DNA of 64,000 bases from Microglena sp. YARC (GCA_022414725.1 CM039465.1:4712688-4776687); one strand, 5' to 3'. Counted from the stretch's first letter, positions 44,316 to 56,895 are shown. A program made the numbers and translations. Notes: a model not told the origin generated them from the sequence alone.

Positions 44316-46308
44316 TCAGTCGACACCCTCGTAGTGAAGTATCGCAAAAAACGTGCCAGTCCCACCTGGACCAGCACCTCCAAATAGTGGCCTGAACATG
44401 CCCCAAACCCAAATAGACGAAAGATATGACTCACGCTGCGGTAGCAGTGGTTGATGCTTCGTCAATCGCATCATAGACCTCATCGTTATTCTCAAAATCC
44501 CCTGTCTTGCGAGGCAGAATGTGAATGTGGATGTGTGGCACAGACTGACCAGCTTCCGGACCATCCTATCACATTATAGATGAGTACAGGGTGTCAGGTG
44601 TTATGTTATGTTGCGTTGTGTTGTGCATTGCTTTGTTGCATTCTGTATTGCCTATTTTTGTTTTGTCATGTTGTGTTGTGATATGTTGATGCTGTGGCAA
44701 GTTAAGTTTAGTTTAGTTCAGGTTAGCATAGTTTAGTTGTGCTGTTCTGTGTTGTGCATTGTTGTGTTGCATTCTGTTTTGTTATGTTGTGATATGTTGG
44801 TGCTGTGGTTAGTTTAGTTTAGTTTTTCTGTTTGGTGTTGTGCATCGTTTTGTTGCATTCTGTTGTGTTATGCTGTGCTATTCAAACCTACATTGATTTC
44901 AGGTGGCAGCAACACAGTCAAGGATTCTTGTTAGATTGAGCCAATACGGGCTGGCCCTGCTCAACTTCTATCCAGCACATGTTGCACACTGTTCATACCC
45001 CCTGTTTCCTGTTTTGGCACTATCACATGCAACGGCTTCGTGGCAGCTCCCTGAGCCAGCCACTGGATCCAGCCTTAAGTTTACAGGACTGCTGGAACGC
45101 TGGTTATTTCAGCATTAAGATGCACTCAACAGCCCTAGGCTTGGCTTGAAACCACCCAGCTAGGGAAGCAATCTAGTAGTTGCTTCACCCAGCAAAAAAA
45201 ACAAGTCCTAGGTGTCGCAAGCGACGCGGAAAAATGGCGGAGCGTGTTGGCTATTGGAGCGACAGATGGCACCGGAATCGAGTGCAGCAGATTGAAGCTA
45301 GGGTTTACGACAAGGCCAGGGGCCAGTTAGGCCCAGTGTTGGAACGTGCGGACAGGCAGACAAACAGACAATCGGACAACAGGGTGTCTCTGGGGGCTCC
45401 CGCCCCGCAGAAGGGGGGGCTCCGTTCTTACCTGGATTGCCATTGTCAGCGAGGATGCTTTGAAATGCGGTTCCAACTTTGCCCCAACTCGGTGAGCCAA
45501 GCACCTGTCCTCGGACGCAGAGGGAGTGGGAAACAGTGCGGTAGTGGATATACATGTCAACATGTGGTAGTGTGGTAGGCCTCAGCGCTAGCAACCGGGC
45601 TGGCCCCCTCACCTAACCTCACGCCTCGTAATAAGGCGTACTATTTATTTAATTGTGTTCATGTGGTATCACTGTATTGAGTAACACGGGCAACTGCCCC
45701 CCCTGCCTCAGCCCCCTTGAACACACTCCCCTGAACAAATATATGCACATACAACCCACAACTGCCTACAAGCAGGCAAGCACTTTTGAACGCTGGGTAT
45801 GCGGGAACCGGGTCCTCAAGGGAGCACTGTTTCATTTTTTGGCTACTCATGGCAGCTTCCCGCCATCTCCAACGGCCAGCCACTGAGTCAAACCCAGAGC
45901 TTTCATCTGCAGTGGAGTGCCTATCATGTCAGCTTTCAGACACACTAGCTAGCTTCAGGTTTGGCCCAAGGACAGGGAAAGGAAGCTGCCTAAAAGCTGC
46001 TATGCGTAGCCAACAAATATGCAGTGTGAGGCAGATGCTAGAGTGAAACAACAACACATGTAAGCACGCACGGATGCACGCGGGCACCATATGTCACTAA
46101 CTTCTTCCCTGGACATTTGAAAGCACTAGCGATCATGGGTAGGTTATGGGTAGGTCATCTGGACCCACCCGCCCACTGTTACACAAATATCAATGCTCAC
46201 CACAAGTCACACACTTCTTCTTTGGACATTTCAGAGAACCGCTTGATGACTTTCTTGGGGCTAACCAGAACATGGCCTGTGAGAGGAGATGATGATGATG
46301 ATGTGATG

Positions 46309-46358
<50 letters not shown>

Positions 46359-46405
46359 GATGATGATGATGATAATGATGATGATGATGGTGATGATGAT
46401 GATGG

Positions 46406-46437
<32 letters not shown>

Positions 46438-46632
46438 CTTTTTATTATTATTATTACATTTCCCCTGGTTCCCTACTGGACGCCAAATGTGCCCACGGCT
46501 TGACGCAATATAGTATGTTGAACATTCCAGGTCGAGCCAGGACAGGTAGATGGATAGCTACACTGGGTGGACAGGGCAGATAGGTGGATAGGGCAGACAG
46601 GTAGGTTGGGAAGTAGGGCAGATAGATAGATA

Positions 46633-46691
<59 letters not shown>

Positions 46692-47668
46692 ATATAGAGA
46701 GAGATACATGGCAGATAGATAGATAGGTTGGTAGGTTGGCAGGCAGATAGGTGTGGATAGGTAGATAGATGTAGGTAGATGTGTGAATTGGTTGGCTTCG
46801 ATATTTGTGCTGCTGAGTGGGTTTATCACCTGGTACGACCGCTTTGACATTGATATGTGTGCTGCTAAGTGGGTTGATCACCTGGTACGACCGGTTTGAG
46901 ATTGACGAAGGCAAAGCTGAGCTCAGATTCACAGAAAATTTCTGAGTCTTGAATCCAGAAGGGCCCGAAAGGGAGCTGTAGTGTAAAAGGAAAATATCCT
47001 GTTATAAGGTATTGATTTCTGAGGAATCTGTGTGGGTTGGGTTGGGTTGGGTTGGGTTGGGTTGGGTTGGGTTGGGTGGGGCGGGGTGGGGGGTGTTTAT
47101 TGGTTTTTGATGTTGTGTATCTCAATGGAGGATGAATTCCTTGAAACTGTCAATCTACCCTTGTCTAGACTGTGCACTAGGGTCTGCGCTGCTCATGGTC
47201 CTCAAGCAAAATGATGGGCATCCGAGTATTACGAGTAAGGCGGGGTGGATATCCCTTGGGGTGGACATTTCCATTTGGTGTGACGATCTGTTGAGGATCT
47301 AATACAGCATGTTTGTTGTTTGTTACAGTCCATGGGGTAGCCAATTAGTCTAAAAGGCCTTGCCCAACTTCAAGTAATCAATTATAGATTATCCCGAGGG
47401 GCTACTAACAAACACTAAATGCTGCAGGTTGAATGTTTTAAACCTTGTGTTCACAATAGCACTCTTATTAAACAAATCGAGTTTTTTTGCCCCCAGGGAG
47501 ACTTTCTGGCTACCCAATGAATGGTAATTGAATGCAAACAAGAATCACTCGTGCAAATATGCTCAGGGAATTCGATGCAACAGGCTAAACCAAGTCTGAA
47601 AGCAGACAGGCACGAATGCACATGCGCACGGGAATCCGGCCGCGCACCTTTCGTCCCGATGCGTCCAT
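44316..47668 (-). CDS. FHIT: FHIT-like HIT-triad hydrolase
   Basis: Six exons join in phase: 47668-47648, 46975-46882, 46276-46201, 45504-45432, 44565-44435, 44391-44316; 471 nt, 156 aa (animal FHIT is close to 150). Blocks run in family order: [76 protein letters not shown] (partly), then the HIT triad HIHIHI followed by LPRKTGDF. The central His of the triad would be the nucleotidylated residue. FHIT proteins hydrolyse diadenosine tri/polyphosphates. The middle four exons are secure. Exon 1 (seven codons, MDASGRK) and the last exon (ending HYEGVD) are inferred from phase and splice signals only. Divergent from LST8. Confidence 0.88.
45204..45425 (+). mobile_element. Family D element abutting an FHIT splice donor
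   Basis: Same blocks as 20745-20975 (gtcgcaagcgacgcggaaaa ... ggggctcccgccccgcagaa). Its right end reaches within a few bases of the donor (45427-45431) of FHIT exon 4, so the intron begins with element sequence. Confidence 0.6.
45818..46018. mobile_element. Family B MITE-like copy
   Basis: Left arm ggctactcatggcagcttcc, right arm aaggaagctgcctaaaagct...tgcgtagcc; inner block with tttcagacacactagctagc. Diverged from the copy at 20358-20577. Confidence 0.45.
46085..46135 (-). repeat. Partial copy of FHIT exon 3
   Basis: gtcactaacttcttccctgg and acatttgaaagc resemble the exon 3 coding segment (gtcacacacttcttctttgg, acatttcagag) about 115 bp away, downstream of its donor. Confidence 0.6.
46288..46436. 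repeat. (GAT)n microsatellite
   Basis: Interrupted gatgatgatg array directly next to the acceptor of FHIT exon 3. Confidence 0.95.
46632..46694. repeat. (AAAT)n microsatellite
   Basis: About fifteen copies of aaat/taaa, flanked by gatagatag-type sequence. Confidence 0.95.
46797..46860 (-). repeat. Copy of the 3' edge of FHIT exon 2 with its donor
   Basis: The segment atcacctggtacgaccgctt, preceded by tgctgctgagtgggttt, repeats the true exon end (atcacctggtacgaccggtt at 46878) 56 bp away, including the GTGAT donor. Confidence 0.8.
47036..47082. repeat. (GGGTT)n repeat
   Basis: Eight or nine copies of gggtt in FHIT intron 1; the same pentamer appears at 11668-11750. Confidence 0.95.
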
Positions 47669-48571
47669 CCTAACTGCTCGAGTTAAATGGGAACCAGAAG
47701 CGCGCAGAAGAAGAGCACCAGTTCTAAGGATGGATGATCTGACCCGGTTCAGGAACATGGACTTTGGTGCGCGCTGTGTGCGAGCCGATTAAACGCCAGA
47801 GATGCGTGCTAATCAAATGCTCGTGCTGATCAAATACAAGAGCTGCATGCAAGGGTTTTGCGTTGATTGGATGGAACAGCTATAGGCGGAATGGATGCCT
47901 ACACTATACAGAATGAACGAACGGATAAATGACAGAAACAAGATACTGGGAGGCGTTCGAGGCACAGAGCAGAACGGCAGCAATGGCTAAACTGAAAGAT
48001 AGGAAACAGGGATTGGCGATGACGGGAACTCATACCATGTGATGGAAATATCGTGAAAGATACCCCAAGCCACGACACATGGCGCTCGTCATCGAAATCC
48101 CCATCTCTGGCCTCTAGGCAACATGCAGCTCATTTTCATCCCACACCGCACCTCTACTGTATCACTTGAGTGTTCGTGCGCCATCGCTTCCAGATTGCGC
48201 CCAGCCCCTGAACATCATTGCATTTGTCGCCAGCCATCTGTTCATCACCAGAATCGACCCCGACTAGTTTAACCTTCTGCGGTTTTCTTTCTCCCTACTC
48301 ATAGAATTTCAATATTTTCAGTAGTAGAAAACCTACAAGTCGCTGATTGAACTTCGCTGCTGAGTCGACCTGCGTGATTTTGCCGATGGGCATTTCCATG
48401 CCAAAATTATCTGCCCCCAGCCGCTTGGTGCGAGCCCGGAGCTAAAGCTTGGCTTTTTCTATTCCCAGCTCTAGCAGCAAAGACTTCGATCGATCGCCAC
48501 CTCAAGCACTGGCAGAACGACCTGAACCCCACTAGGTCTACCGGATCGAGCACCTCCCTCCCTCGAGCACC
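47669..48571. promoter_or_regulatory. Bidirectional promoter region, FHIT / LST8
   Basis: 903 bp between the proposed divergent starts, largely free of tandem repeats. Pyrimidine-rich sequence lies near 48240-48310, upstream of LST8. If FHIT exon 1 is wrong the region is longer. No clear core-promoter motif seen. Confidence 0.45.
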
Positions 48572-51500
48572 ATGTCCTCTGTTGTTTTGGCCACGGCTGG
48601 CTACGACCACACCATCCGCTTCTGGGAGGCCACAAGTGGTATTTGCTACCGTACGCTTCAGTTTCCTGACTCCCAGGTTAACAAGCTTGAGATCACCAGT
48701 GATAAAACCCAAATTGCTGCGGCTGGCAACTCCCAGATTCGCGTCTTTGATGTCAACTCCAATGATCCGCAACCCGTCAACACATTCGATGGGCACACTG
48801 GAAACGTTACCAGTGTGGGATTCCAGAAAGACAGCAAGTGGATGTTCTCTGGTGAGCATGCAGGCCCAGGACAGTTGGCCCTCTCAAGAGCATCTTCTGT
48901 CAATTTCCCCCGGAACTAGCTGAAAATGTTAGCAATGTATGTGTGTATGCATGCATGCATGCATGCATGTATGTATGTATGTTGGGGCTCCTTTACTTCT
49001 ACCGTTGTGGACCGGTGAGACTAGATGGTCCTACCTGGTGAGCTGGTGCCCTGCAGTGGGTAGGACCATAACTAGACTAGTCTCACTCAAGCACCTTTTG
49101 GGTTGCATCTTTGCGTATGCCCATGCGTTTTCATTTGCATCCTGTCTGTTATTTTTACCTTTTCTTGTCTTCCTGTTGTGTGATCATTGAAATGTATGTA
49201 CGTTGCAATGGAGGGGGCAGCCAATTAGGCGAAAAAGGACTTGTTCATCCTCTAATAATCAGAATTCAAAGCAATATTGGGTATATTTGGGGTGTGCTGC
49301 CATGAAAAGGTGAAGGTGGGGGGGTGTTGAGGACTTGTTGTGGGTGGGTGTGGGGATAGGTGAGGCGGGAGCATGCATGAGTTAAGACTGCGTATGGCTC
49401 TACCACCCACCCCGATCATGTGCAGATCACGCTTGCATTCCAGGGCTTCTATTTTTTTGCCTTTATTATATCCCCCTCCCAGCCCATGTCTCCAGCACAG
49501 CCCATGCGCATAAATTCAATTTTTAAATTCAGGAACATATGATCTCTCAGGAGCATGCATGAGACGCAACTGCACATGCTGATAATTCTAACACTCACAA
49601 TTACCACAAACACCCACACCTACCACCAACACCACCCACACCTACCATCCACACCACCCACACCTTCCACGAAAACCACCAACACCTACCGCACACACCT
49701 TCCACCCACACCTACCACCCACACCTACCATCAACACCACCCAAACCTACCACCCACACCACCACCACCACCCACACCTACCACACACACCACACACATC
49801 ACCCACACCTACCACACACACCTACCACTGTACCACTCTACCACCCACACCAATCAAGATGTCATGTGCACAGCTCATGAGCATATACTAAGCCACTCAT
49901 GACATTATACCTAATGACTTAATACCAACCACCACCACCCTCACCACCTACACCTACCACCTACATCTACCACTCTACCACTCTACCACCCACACCAATC
50001 AAGATGTCATGTGCACATTCAGCCACGCATGAAATTACACCCAATGACTAAACCCAACAGCCGTGACGCCGCATCTTGGTGTGTCTCACCTTGCATGTGC
50101 ACATTTCCCTCCCCTTCAAATTGGGGAGTGATGACAATGCATATTTGTGGAGTCTAGTAGGGTACTCATATAATGCCGCCATTATCATCAGGAGTACTAC
50201 TCTGACATGCATGATGCAACCACCCTCTCAGTTTTTGTTTTGACAACGCGTCGCCATTACGTCGTTGCATGGCGACACATGAATCCCCGGGCCTCCGCGC
50301 TCCGTCATGTGATGGAGACGCAACAATCCTGAAATCAGGCTTGAGTAGCTCGAGTAGCTACTCACCCTGGCCTACATAAATCTAAAATAAATCTGAAGTA
50401 AAAAACACGGCACCTCGTCAGGTGGAGAGGACGGCACTGTTCGAGTGTGGGACCTAAGAGCTCCCGGGTGCCAGAGAGCTTATGAGAGCAGGGCTGCTGT
50501 CAATACTGTGTTGTTGCATCCCAATCAGGGCGAGCTCATATCAGGTGAGTGAGCTTGCTGCGGGATGAGAGTGTGTGTGGGCGTGCTTGTGTGCATGCGC
50601 ATGGGTGGGTGGGACGGCACTGTTCCAGTGTGGGACCTGAGAGCTCCTGGGTGTCAGAGAGCTTATGAGAGCAGAGCCGCTGTCAATACTGTGTTGTTGC
50701 ATCCCAATCAGGGCGAGCTCATATCAGGTGAGTGAGCTTGCTGCGGGATGAGAGTGTGTGTGGGCGTGCTTGTGTGCATGCGCATGGGTGGGTGGGACGG
50801 CACTGTTCCAGTGTGGGACCTGAGAGCTCCTGGGTGCCAGAGAGCTTATGAGAGCAGGGCCGCTGTCAATACTGTGTTGTTGCATCCCAATCAGGGCAAG
50901 CTCATATCAGGAGAGGGGGCTTGTGTGTGGGATGAGAGGGCTTGTGTGTGGGATGAGGGGGATGGAAGACGATACACACCCCTGCACACACACCTACACG
51001 AACTCCTACACACACACCCTACACACACACCCTACATACATCCCTACGCACACCGCTACACGAACCCCTACAAAAACCCCAATATATATCCCTACACACA
51101 ACCTATACACACACCCTGCACGTACCCCTACAAACCCCTACACATACCCTACACACACCCTACACACCTCTGCACACACACCCTACGCACACCCCTCCAC
51201 ACACCCCTACACAAACCCCTCCACACACCCTACACCCCCTCCACACACCCTATACACACACCTCATACACACACCCTACACACACACCCTACGTACACAC
51301 ACTACGCATACCCCTACACGAACTCCTACACACACCCTACACACACCCTGCACACACACCCTACACGCCCCTACACACCCTGCACACACACAATATGCAC
51401 ACCCCTACACACACCTGTACACCAACCCCTACACACACACACTACACACCCTATACACACACACTACACACCCCTACACACACACCCCTACACACATCCC

Positions 51501-54409
51501 TACACACACCCCACACCCCTACACACACACCCTACAAACCCCTACACGCACATCCTACACACTTACTACGTTTCGGTCCTCTACCCCGCCAACCACCCTT
51601 TTTGCCTGGGTATTTCACCATGTTAGATTCTTTGGCCACAAGACTTTGTGGGTGTATAGGGGGCATGCATAACAACACGTATGCAAGAGGAAGGTATTCA
51701 ATTCGGTCTACGAAAGTCCCATGTCCTAAAAGACCGAGATTAATCAAGCTATAAATTCAAACAACAAATCATACACTTTTTATAATGAAGATTTAGAAAA
51801 AAGTCCTAAAAAATCAATCCTGGAAGTTGCGGCGATATGGGTGGTCTTTATTGTTGTACTTCTGTTTTGTAAATTTGCATAACAGTTGAGTTTCCAAACT
51901 GTCTAACCCTAATGCATGCAGGTGACCAGACTGGTCACATTCGAGTGTGGGACCTGACAGCTAGCGCTTGCAGTTGCGAGCTTGTCCCAGAAATCGGGAC
52001 CGCTGTTCGTTCCCTTACTGTCGCCTTGGATGGCACAACGATTGTGGCAGGCAACAACCATGGCACGTGCTATGTATGGCGCATGATGCGAGGAGCCTCG
52101 TTAACGACTCACTTCGAGCCGCTGCACAAGTTGCGCGCCCACTCAGGCCAGATCCTGAAGTGCCTCATCAGCCCCGACTGCCAGCAGCTAGCCACTACAT
52201 CTAGTGATAAAACCGTCAAGCTTTGGAACTTAGATACCTTCTCTCTGGAACGAACCCTCATGGGCCACACCCGGTGAGTGACCTGTCAATTGTTGACGTG
52301 TTACGGTAGTGACCTGTCAATTGTTGACGTGTTATGGTAGTGACTTGTCAAGTGTCGGCGTGTGTGGGTAGTGACCTGTCAAGTGTCGGCGTGTGTGGGT
52401 AGTGACCTGTAAATTGTTTACGTGTCAGGGTAGTATCCTGTCAAGTGTCGGCGTGTGAGGGAAGTGTCCTGTCAAGTGTCAACGTGTACCGGTAGTGACC
52501 TGTCAAGTGTCGACGTGTTATGGTAGTGACCTGTCAAGTGTCGGCGTGTGTGGGTAGTGACCTGTCAAGTGTCGGCGTGTGTGGGTAGTGACCTGTCAAG
52601 TGTCAACGTGTTTCGGCAGTGACCCGTCAAGTGTCAACGTGTAACGGATTGAAGCTAACTTGAATGCTCTTGCGTACAGGTGAATACATGTGTGTAAATG
52701 AATATATGTAAATGAATTTGTGCACATTCTCTGTGCAAAGAATGCTCGTGGGCCACACAAGCTGAATTTTTGACAACACAGATTTTTGGCGGAGCCCCCT
52801 CTTCAAGTCTTAGTCACCGCGTTGTCCGTTTGTCCGACCACACGAAGCCAAGTAACCCTGGCCCTAATTGTCTCGTAAACCCTGGCTTTGGTCCACTGCA
52901 CTCGATTCCGTTACCACCTGTCGCTTTTATAGCCAACACTCTCCGCCAATTTTCTCCACCAAGACTTGTTTAAAGGGGCAAGGGGGTCTCATGCGGGGCA
53001 AGCTTTGATATGGGGGGTCTGCTGCCAGGACCCGGGGGGATGCCGCCAGGACTTGTTTTAAGGGGCAAGGGGGTCTCATGCAGGGCAAGCTTTGATATGG
53101 GGGGTCTGCCGCCAGGACCCGGGGGGATGCCGCCAGGACTTATTTTAAGGGGCAAAGGGGTCTCATGCGCTAGTCTTAGGCTCAAGGATTTTGTAGATGT
53201 GATGTGAGTGACCTGTCAAGTGTCAACGTGTAGCTTTTTGAAGCTTAGGTAAATGAGTCAATGAATATGTGTACAGGAACGGTAGGTGGCATGGTCCAGG
53301 GATTTTTTCCCGCTATATATAGCGATCGCTAGTTTTGACCCCGAAATTATTTTTCGCTATTTAAAGTATTACAACCAGGTAATAATAATAATAATAATAA
53401 TAACGATTACAACACAAAATAAATTTGTGTGTGCCCAAAATGGCACTTCGAAGCTACAAAAAGCTATAGAAACACTAAAACGCTTCACCTGGAGGGAGCC
53501 CATACCCATCAAGCTAGAAGAATAAACTTTCAGATTTGAAAAATAAAATCACTGGCATGGTCGTGCACAAGCAAGTACATTGATACTGGCTGTCGTTATT
53601 CAGCGGACACCAACAACGCCACCATCAGTATTTTTATTTCAGATTTCTGTAGGCCAGGTTGAGGTGCTGCTTGGGCTACTCAAGCCTGATTTCATGATTG
53701 TTGCGTAGCCATCGCATGGCAGATCGCGAAGTGCGGAGTCCGTATGTGTGTGTGTGTGTGTCTGGGGGGGGGGGGGGGGGGGGGGGGGGGGGTCATGCGT
53801 CGCCGTGCGACAACAGAATGGCGACGCAGTGGCGACGCGTCGTCGGAAAACAAAACTAGCCACCATGCCATTAGTTTCTCCTGCTTGGGGTGCCAAACTG
53901 CCAACCATGCTGGCAGTATTTAGGTGTGCTTTTCTCACCTTCCAATGGGTGCCTACTTGTGTAGGAACTTCCCTGCCTTTCTTTCTGAACGCTCCGTGGC
54001 GCTGGTTTGTGTGCAAGGGTTCCCACCTCCTGTGGTGAAAATTCTTTCAAAACAATACATCTCCAATTATTTCCTCTGGACTGTTAAGTAACAAAAAAAG
54101 CTCTCTTATTTCCTCTGGACTGTAGAGTGACAATTACCATTCCAAAACACAAGCGAACAGGGAGATTCCTTTAACCTCACGCCCCGTGGCATAATCATTT
54201 TCAATTTTCCTCTGAACTGCAGGTGGGTCTGGGACTGTGTCTTTTCTGTGGACGCTGCCTACCTGGTAACTGCTTCCTCGGATGCCACAGCCAGGCTGTG
54301 GGACCTCTCGTCTGGAGATGCCATCCGCACTTACAGCGGGCATCATAAAGCTCTCGTCTGCTGCGCTCTCAATGACAGTGCTGTGGACGGCCGTGAGGGA
54401 GACACCTGA
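48572..54409 (+). CDS. LST8: LST8, WD40 subunit of TOR complexes
   Basis: Four exons join in phase: 48572-48851, 50422-50544, 51922-52273, 54223-54409; 942 nt, 313 aa (human and yeast LST8 are a little over 300). The protein is a run of WD40 repeats making a seven-bladed propeller: [19 protein letters not shown], a [10 protein letters not shown] / [16 protein letters not shown] blade, [86 protein letters not shown] and [15 protein letters not shown]. The [10 protein letters not shown] start and LHPNQGELI block are specific to LST8 among WD40 proteins. It stabilises the TOR kinase domain. The second exon has two downstream duplicates. Confidence 0.95.
49555..50010. repeat. (CACCCACACCTAC)n minisatellite
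   Basis: Units such as cacccacacctaccacccac in two blocks (49600-49850 and 49925-50000), each followed by the same ccaatcaagatgtcatgtgc. Confidence 0.9.
50614..50912 (+). pseudogene. Two tandem duplicates of LST8 exon 2
   Basis: 50614-50728 and 50797-50911 repeat nearly all of exon 2 from gacggcactgtt onward. Both lack the acceptor and the first codons (GGE). Both read VPVWDL where the exon has VRVWDL, an Arg to Pro change. The first keeps the donor GTGAGTG; in the second the donor has become GAGAGG. The repeat period is 183 bp and the intron piece atgggtgggtggg separates them. Confidence 0.9.
50985..51560. repeat. (ACACACCCTAC)n minisatellite
   Basis: Units of 9-14 bp (cacacaccctacacacaccc) in LST8 intron 2. 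The long His/Thr/Pro frames are repeat products. Confidence 0.95.
52274..52650 (+). repeat. 39-bp minisatellite starting at the LST8 exon 3 donor
   Basis: About ten units of gtgacctgtcaagtgtcggc then gtgtgtgggta; the first begins at the donor GTGAGTGACCTG. One more unit is at 53210. A small copy of the exon end (tcgtgggccacaca) is at 52747. Confidence 0.85.
52772..52977 (-). mobile_element. Family D element (inverted)
   Basis: Reverse orientation relative to 45204-45425; shares ttggcggagccccctc, gttgtccgtttgtccgac and ctgcactcgattccgttacc. Confidence 0.6.
52968..53165. repeat. Short tandem duplication (three partial units)
   Basis: Units of about 82-85 bp with gacttgttttaaggggcaag, ggggtctcatgc and gatatggggggtctgc; two full copies and one partial. 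Confidence 0.85.
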
Positions 54410-54419
54410 TGTAACCTAG

Positions 54420-54470
54420 CATTGTGGACTGCGTCTTTTCTGTAGACGCCGTCTACCTGGTCGGTCTGGT
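54420..54470 (+). repeat. Partial copy of the start of LST8 exon 4, after the stop codon
   Basis: gtggactgcgtcttttctgt then agacgccgtctacctggt repeats gggactgtgtcttttctgtg...gacgctgcctacctggt from 54231-54270, 190 bp downstream. Confidence 0.8.
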
Positions 54471-54494
54471 CCTACAGCTAGCTAGAAGTGAGGG

Positions 54495-54682
54495 ACTTGC
54501 TCAGCTTGCAGACAAACTCAGCTTGCCACCTCAGCTTGCAGACAAACTCAGCTTGCCACCTCAGCTTGCCACCTCTTGCCACCTCAGCTTGCCACCTCAG
54601 CTTGCAGACAAACTCAGCTTGCCACCTCAGCTTGCCACCTCTTGCCACCTCAGCTTGCCACCTCAGCTTGCAGACAAACTCA
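54495..54682. repeat. cagcttgcagacaaactcag minisatellite
   Basis: Units of 12-24 bp combining agcttgccacct and agcttgcagacaaactc in the 3' flank of LST8. Confidence 0.95.
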
Positions 54683-54904
54683 TGGACTTTGCTATAGTTA
54701 CTGTCAGGGTATTTGACGTGCTGTCATTTCTGTCGTGGACTTGGCTAGATTTGCCGCCAGGGTATTTGACTTGCAGCCTAGGAGATGGTTTCCCTTGTTA
54801 GTTGACACAGCTTCATACTTGACTGAGTTGTATACATAGACTGAATGGTTTTCACGAGCATATACTAATTGTTACAAGGTTCTATACGCCAGGTATGGCG
54901 TCTA

Positions 54905-55060
54905 ACCGTCTGCACATTGCAGTTAACAATACCCCCCGTGCGATAACCACGGAAACCAGGGATTTCAAGAGCACATGTCAGTGCCGATTCGAATCGGAGA
55001 CCTCTGGCTTTGGTGGCCATATTTAACGACCGCTCTACCACTATGGTCCACTCAGACAAT
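54905..55060 (-). other. tRNA-like promoter sequence, possible SINE
   Basis: The minus strand reads tagtggtagagcgg (A-box-like) and, 40 nt later, gattcgaatcgg (B-box-like), but no acceptor stem forms. It fits a tRNA-derived SINE head better than a tRNA gene. Confidence 0.35.
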
Positions 55061-55794
55061 ATTGATTACATCTTCCACCAGCCCTCTTGCTGCCCACCAT
55101 CTGTAGGCGGAGTCAACATAGAAAACGCATATGTACCACACTGTTGAGTACTGCATGCATTTACATAGTTTTGTAGATGATCGTCTAGTATCTCAGTCTG
55201 TCGATGGCCAGGTAGTAGGCTGTGGCATATTTCTTTTTTGACTGTCCATAATCTGACCATGCATCGAGGATCTTGAAAAAGGGGCCCGAAAAGTCGGATT
55301 ATGGCCAGTCAAATACTGGCCATAATCTTTCGACTGTTCTTGAACAGGATCTGTTCTTCAGTTGGGACACTCTTCTGTTTAAATTCAAGCCAGTCAAATA
55401 CAATGGGCTGGCCCACCTCGACCTAAAACTAGTCAACAACTCTATATCACCAGGAGGGCCTCATAAACTATTTACTTTGACAGGACGACTGTTGTGGCAT
55501 TTGTAATGACTGGAATGCTGTGTTGCTGTATTTGAGCGTAGTTGGAGTTTAAGCTTTGGGGAGTATCTGAGTATGCAATTCAAGTTCAAGCACTAAATGG
55601 TGGCAGTCATTTTACAGATGTTTCAACTGCTATGGGGTTTGTGTGTGAGTGTGTGTGTGTGGGGGGGGGGATCATACAGGGTTGATCAGGACGCTGCTTC
55701 CTGCCGCAAGGACATCCCTCAGTATTTGAGATTAAATATTAAACATCGTGGCGCCCGATGGGCAGGTGTAACATTTGGGAAGGTAGAAACATAA

Positions 55795-56895
55795 GAACTG
55801 TTGCGTCAAAGAGTCTGTTGCGTCCTGAGACGAGACGTAGGGAGGTTTCGTTGGTGTGTCTGTTCACCCTCAGTGGGTTTGTTGCGTCTCAGGACGCAGG
55901 CTATGGGTCGGCCGCATCTCTAGTTTATTTGCGTCTCAGGACGAAGGCTTCGAAATTTGTTGAAAAAATCCCGAAAAAATAAAAAAATGATTTGTTCGAG
56001 TTTACATTTTCTGGTAATCATTTTTTTACTGCCAAAGACGGCGAGCAGCCAAAGTGCTGGCTGAAGCTATGAAACCAAGTTCAAGTACGAAATTGGTTGC
56101 ATCTCAGGACACAGGCGGTAAAAAATGTTGCGTCGTAGGAAGCAGAGCTGGGGGTCCTCCTGAACAACCCTGGCCCTATCTAGTTCCTCGATAAGAGCCG
56201 AAGACAAACCTGTAAATAATTAAAACTATTTATTGTACCTGATCCATCCACCGATCCCCAAATACAACACTATCATCAGGTACACCAGAGTTCGTGCTGA
56301 TCAACTTCAGCATGCTCAGGGCTTGATCAAGTAATAAAGCACACCCAGTGCCTAGCAAGCTAATCGCAGTTAGTGCTGATCACCTAAAGCACACCAACAG
56401 CTCGTCAAGTAGACCACACTAAATTCTGATCGACTACCGCACACTCAGTGCTTATCAAGCGAAGCACAGCAAGTGCTGGTCAATTACAAAAAAATCAGTG
56501 CTCACCAAATACAGCACACTCACAGCGTATGAAAGAAGGCAATCGTTACATCACAAACAGTAAGTCTGCTCATACATCTTGGTTAACCTTAGGGTAGCTG
56601 TCCTGACAGTTATACCAGTTGGCCGGCATAACCCAGGTCAGGTTATCTGGTAGCCGTATGGAAGGTACCAGGAGCCCTTCCACAAGTGCAAGCGTGTAGT
56701 CCACGTATCCACCAGGGTTGTTCCAAGACGCTGGGTCCTCCATTCACAGACGCAATGTTGAAGAGTCCGTTGCGTCACAGGAAGCAACGTGGGGAGGGTC
56801 CGTTGACCAGGAGGAAGGTAGGGCCTGTTGCGTCACAGGACGCAGGCTGTACATTTGGCTGTGTCTCAGGCAGCAGAGCTGGGGCTCCTCCTGAA
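55795..56895. repeat. Scattered gttgcgtcwcaggacgcagg repeats
   Basis: Short palindromic units (gttgcgtc...gacgcag) recur near 55800, 55875, 55930, 56098, 56125, 56768, 56828. Between them (56290-56520) are agtgctgatcaa-type units. No gene seen from 54410 to 58302. Confidence 0.6.

Noticed and set aside
48407..48859. 150-codon minus-strand frame opposite LST8 exon 1
   Set aside because: Antisense shadow of the WD40 coding exon.
50748..51672. Frames of about 280 codons starting in a duplicated LST8 exon
   Set aside because: They run from a pseudo-exon into the cacacaccctac minisatellite; the product is low-complexity.
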